Positions 62,213 to 64,000 of a DNA stretch of 64,000 nucleotides are shown here, piece after piece (the stretch's first letter is position 1; every line of letters starts with the position of its first letter). The notes under the pieces were generated by a model. It was not told where the DNA came from. It did no database searches and saw only the letters and a program-made list of their open reading frames with translations. Origin of the DNA: Klebsiella pneumoniae (GTDB lineage: Bacteria; Myxococcota_A; UBA796; GCA-2862545); contig CAMASI010000003.1 in the NCBI GenBank assembly GCA_945861065.1, positions 1 to 64,000 of the forward strand, in the 5' to 3' direction. The position numbers and the translations under genes are program-made.

Positions 62213-62550
62213 ATCTCCGCGTCCACGTCCACGTCGAGGCGCTCGACGAACTGGACGAAGCAGCCGCATGGTACGAAGCGCGGCGGCCGGGGCTGGGCTT
62301 CGAGTTCGCCGCCGAAATCGAACGGGTGATCGCCTCCATCGCGGAACGACCGCTCTCGTTCCTGGAGTGGTTGCCGGAGGATCCGGTTCGTCGAGCGCTG
62401 GCCCGACGATTCCCGTATGCGGTCTTCTTCGACGTGGAGCCCGAACGAGCAGTCATCATGGCTATTGCTCATACAAGCAGGCGTCCTGGTTACTGGGGCA
62501 CTCGCACGACGCTGGCTGCCGGAACTCTGAAAATCGAGGAAGCTCCATAG
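62209..62550 (+). CDS. RelE/ParE-family toxin
   Basis: A GTG at 62209 gives a 113-residue protein with the RelE/ParE signature: ALDELDEAAAWYEARRPGLG, then IASIAERPLSFLEWLPEDPV and the C-terminal RRFPYAVFFDVEPERAVIMA plus AHTSRRPGYW. Such toxins either cleave ribosome-bound mRNA or poison gyrase; the sequence does not decide which. It is coupled to the preceding antitoxin. Confidence 0.87.
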   Translation: MNLRVHVHVEALDELDEAAAWYEARRPGLGFEFAAEIERVIASIAERPLSFLEWLPEDPVRRALARRFPYAVFFDVEPERAVIMAIAHTSRRPGYWGTRTTLAAGTLKIEEAP

Positions 62551-62574
62551 AAACACACGATTTCTACGGAGCTT
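62540..62574 (+). terminator. Strong hairpin at the end of the RelE/ParE gene
   Basis: A 14-base arm at 62540-62553 pairs with 62561-62574 with one G-U or mismatch position and a 7-base loop, spanning the toxin stop codon. No U-run follows, so it may be a Rho-assisted terminator or a transcript-stabilising element. Beyond it, 62575-62740 carries no gene. Confidence 0.5.
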
Positions 62575-62713
62575 CACGATCTGGTCGGGATGGGCGAACG
62601 CATTTAGAACTGCCGCGCTCGATCCCGAAGATTGCGTGACCGAGCAAGTGATGACGTTTGAGGACGTGAGTCACCCGATCCCGCCGCGTGCTTGACGCCG
62701 ACCCACCACGGGT

Positions 62714-62730
62714 GTATGGATTCTCCATAC
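62714..62730 (+). promoter_or_regulatory. Palindromic operator upstream of the RHH-PIN operon
   Basis: GTATGGA (62714-62720) and TCCATAC (62724-62730) form a perfect palindrome with a three-base centre, 10 bases before the antitoxin ATG. Ribbon-helix-helix antitoxins bind such palindromes as dimers, so this is the probable autoregulatory site. Confidence 0.65.
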
Positions 62731-62740
62731 AGGGGTCGCC

Positions 62741-62959
62741 ATGCGCCAGACAGTTGCCATCAGCCTGCCTGCCGACCTCACGACTCGCCTCGATGAGGTT
62801 GCCGCCGAAGAGGGCACGTCGCGAAGTGAAGTCGTCCGCGATGCTCTTCGGCGCTTCCTTGCTCAACGCCAGCTCCAACACGTCCGCGCGGCGATCATCC
62901 CATTCGCCGAAGCGGCGGGCGTGCTGATGGACGAGGACGTCTTCCGCGAAATCTCGTGA
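62741..62959 (+). CDS. Ribbon-helix-helix (CopG-type) antitoxin
   Basis: The 72-residue protein begins MRQTVAISLPADLTTRLDEV and continues EEGTSRSEVVRDALRRFLAQ, a standard ribbon-helix-helix DNA-binding domain. An acidic tail (LMDEDVFREIS) probably neutralises the toxin. Its stop overlaps the PIN toxin GTG as GTGA, and a palindrome lies just upstream. Confidence 0.9.
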   Translation: MRQTVAISLPADLTTRLDEVAAEEGTSRSEVVRDALRRFLAQRQLQHVRAAIIPFAEAAGVLMDEDVFREIS

Positions 62960-63369
62960 GGGTCGTGCTGGACACCAACGTGATCGTGGCCGCCCTCGCC
63001 ACTCGGGGGGCGTGTGCAGAGCTGTTCGCCCGCGTGCTGGCCGCCCACGAGTACGCGGTGGACGCGAATCTCCTCGCCGAGGTTGAACGCGTCCTCCGCT
63101 CCAAATTCAAGCTGCCCGAAGACAGGGTCGCAATGGCGAGGGACCTCCTGGTGGCGACGGGCGTGATGGCAGACCCGCCGCCCCTCGCGGTTCCGGTCTG
63201 CCGAGACCCGGACGACGACCGTATCCTTGCCCTCGCGGTTGCGTTCGAGGCCGAGGTGCTCGTCACCGGCGACGAGGACTTACTCGTCCTGCACCCGTGG
63301 TCGGGAACAGCCATCGTTCGACCCAGGGACTTCTGGACATTGGACCGCGCCGCGGCCTTGAAAGGGTGA
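62956..63369 (+). CDS. PIN-family toxin, second type
   Basis: The 137-residue protein starts at GTG with MRVVLDTNVIVAALATRGAC and has LLAEVERVLRSKF, CRDPDDDRILALAVAFEA and VTGDEDLLVLHPW. These carry the four acidic residues of the PIN active site in the arrangement of the putative toxin-component PIN family. It is a different subfamily from the VapC-like protein 1.7 kb away. It is coupled to the RHH antitoxin. Confidence 0.9.
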   Translation: MRVVLDTNVIVAALATRGACAELFARVLAAHEYAVDANLLAEVERVLRSKFKLPEDRVAMARDLLVATGVMADPPPLAVPVCRDPDDDRILALAVAFEAEVLVTGDEDLLVLHPWSGTAIVRPRDFWTLDRAAALKG

Positions 63370-63547
63370 GCCGGATTCGAACTCTCGAACCGAGCCTTCG
63401 AGGCCAACAACTCCTGAACGACCGTCTTCTCCCATCGAAAAGCGGGCGTTCAACCGATGGTCGGGGCGACAGGTTTTGAAACCTCCCCGGTCCCGATCCG
63501 TGGGACGGAAGGGATACGGAGCTCGGGTGTCGTGCACAGGGGGTTCG

Positions 63548-64000
63548 ATGCGGTCGTCATGGGCAGTCATTCTCGGCGTCGCAGCGCTTGTCGTCGCCTG
63601 TACGAAGGTGCCGTTTACGGGGCGCAACCAGTTCAACTTGATTCCTGATTCCATCATGAACGGGATTGGCGCTTCGTCGTACAAGAGTATGCTGGCCGAC
63701 TCGAAGACGGTGAAAAAGGGTGACGACCACCAGACCCTCGTGAAGGTGGGCGGCAAAATCAGCAAGGTGGCCAAGAAGCCGGAGTACGACTGGGAGTACA
63801 ACCTGCTGGACAGCGACGAGATCAATGCTTGGTGCTTGCCGGGCGGGAAGATCGGGATCTACACGGGAATCTTGCCGGTCCTGCAAAATGAGGCGGGTAT
63901 GGCCTTCGTGATGGGCCATGAGGTCGGTCATGCCACCGCTCACCACGGTTCTGAGCGTCTGTCGCAGTCACTGGCGCTGATCGGAGGGCTCGCGGGCCTC
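63548..64000 (+). CDS. M48-family metalloprotease lipoprotein, N-terminal part
   Basis: From the ATG at 63548, with AGGGGG five bases upstream, 151 residues can be read before the window ends. A lipoprotein signal (VAALVVACTK) precedes VPFTGRNQFNLIPDS, the opening of LoiP/YcaL-type proteases, and LLDSDEINAWCLPGGKIGIY TGIL leads to the zinc motif GHEVGHATAHHGSER (HExxH). The protein should act at the inner face of the outer membrane in envelope protein quality control. The C-terminal part lies beyond the right edge. The 178 bases before it hold no gene. Confidence 0.9.
   Translation, partial: MRSSWAVILGVAALVVACTKVPFTGRNQFNLIPDSIMNGIGASSYKSMLADSKTVKKGDDHQTLVKVGGKISKVAKKPEYDWEYNLLDSDEINAWCLPGGKIGIYTGILPVLQNEAGMAFVMGHEVGHATAHHGSERLSQSLALIGGLAGL

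Noticed and set aside
63360-63395. tRNA-like sequence (GGATTCGAAC on the plus strand, as in the reverse of a tRNA T-arm)
   Set aside because: The flanking bases do not pair into a T-stem, and no anticodon or acceptor stem can be built in either direction; at most it is a worn attachment-site fragment.

Overview
The window looks like a chromosomal segment of a high-GC, Gram-negative, myxobacterium-like (Myxococcota/deltaproteobacterial) organism. The grounds are high GC with frequent GTG/TTG starts, many secreted lipoproteins built from Asp-rich metal-binding (MopE-like) and FG-GAP/VCBS repeats, a Myxococcus-type Cys-rich repeat, a membrane Ser/Thr kinase, and dense operons joined by ATGA/GTGA overlaps. 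The taxon is inferred from gene content only; no rRNA or tRNA gene was found.

Layout. 0-4.7 kb (minus): two repeat lipoproteins and an S41 protease. 4.8-7.2 kb (plus): larB-larC, nickel-pincer cofactor genes, then two doubtful small ORFs. 7.3-16.1 kb: an unstable stretch in which three intact or near-intact genes or gene groups are separated by debris. The debris comprises a frameshifted beta-helix gene, a frameshifted GxxExxY gene within an imperfect inverted repeat, two transposase remnants, a BlaI fragment joined to an SNF2-helicase fragment, and an internally deleted four-helix-bundle gene. Two VCBS-repeat secreted proteins lie among these. 16.1-18.7 kb (minus): an SGNH-like protein and a lipoprotein sulfatase. 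18.8-24.5 kb (plus): a compact run starting with selD, which reads through an in-frame UGA (selenocysteine 13) followed by a SECIS-like hairpin. It continues with two unknown genes, a thiolase, a polyprenyl-synthase-like pseudoenzyme and a second sulfatase. 24.5-26.5 kb (minus): a lipoprotein and a lipase-like hydrolase. 26.6-31.7 kb (plus): trpS, a sigma-70 factor, a second SGNH-like protein and an MBOAT acyltransferase, all overlapping. 31.7-33.8 kb (minus): two secreted lipoproteins. 34.0-35.4 kb: dbpA. 35.5-42.1 kb (minus): a membrane-anchored type I PKS (ACP-KS-AT-KR-ACP-TM) followed by a divergent malate-synthase-like protein. 42.2-44.8 kb: a large MopE-like lipoprotein. 44.9-49.5 kb (minus): mpl, a class III aminotransferase, a LuxE-like acyl-protein synthetase and a LuxC-like acyl-CoA reductase, every junction overlapping. 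49.5-55.0 kb (minus): a glycosyltransferase, histidine kinase and response regulator, then a small lipoprotein and an 11-haem cytochrome lipoprotein. 55.0-56.4 kb (plus): a DsbD-N-like periplasmic protein and Hsp33. 56.4-60.7 kb (minus): a MreB-like protein, GlgA and a membrane kinase with an FGE-like ectodomain. 60.8-63.4 kb: three different toxin-antitoxin pairs. 63.5 kb to the end: a truncated M48 metalloprotease lipoprotein.

How the genes may work together. Several operons suggest envelope work: SGNH/MBOAT acylation of a surface polymer, sulfatases, peptidoglycan recycling by Mpl, and secreted calcium-binding repeat proteins. The most unusual groupings are the acyl-activation/reduction/transamination operon at 44.9-49.5 kb, which could turn fatty acyl groups into aldehydes and amines, and the PKS with its malate-synthase-like partner. 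The selenoprotein SelD implies that SelA, SelB and tRNA-Sec are encoded outside the window.
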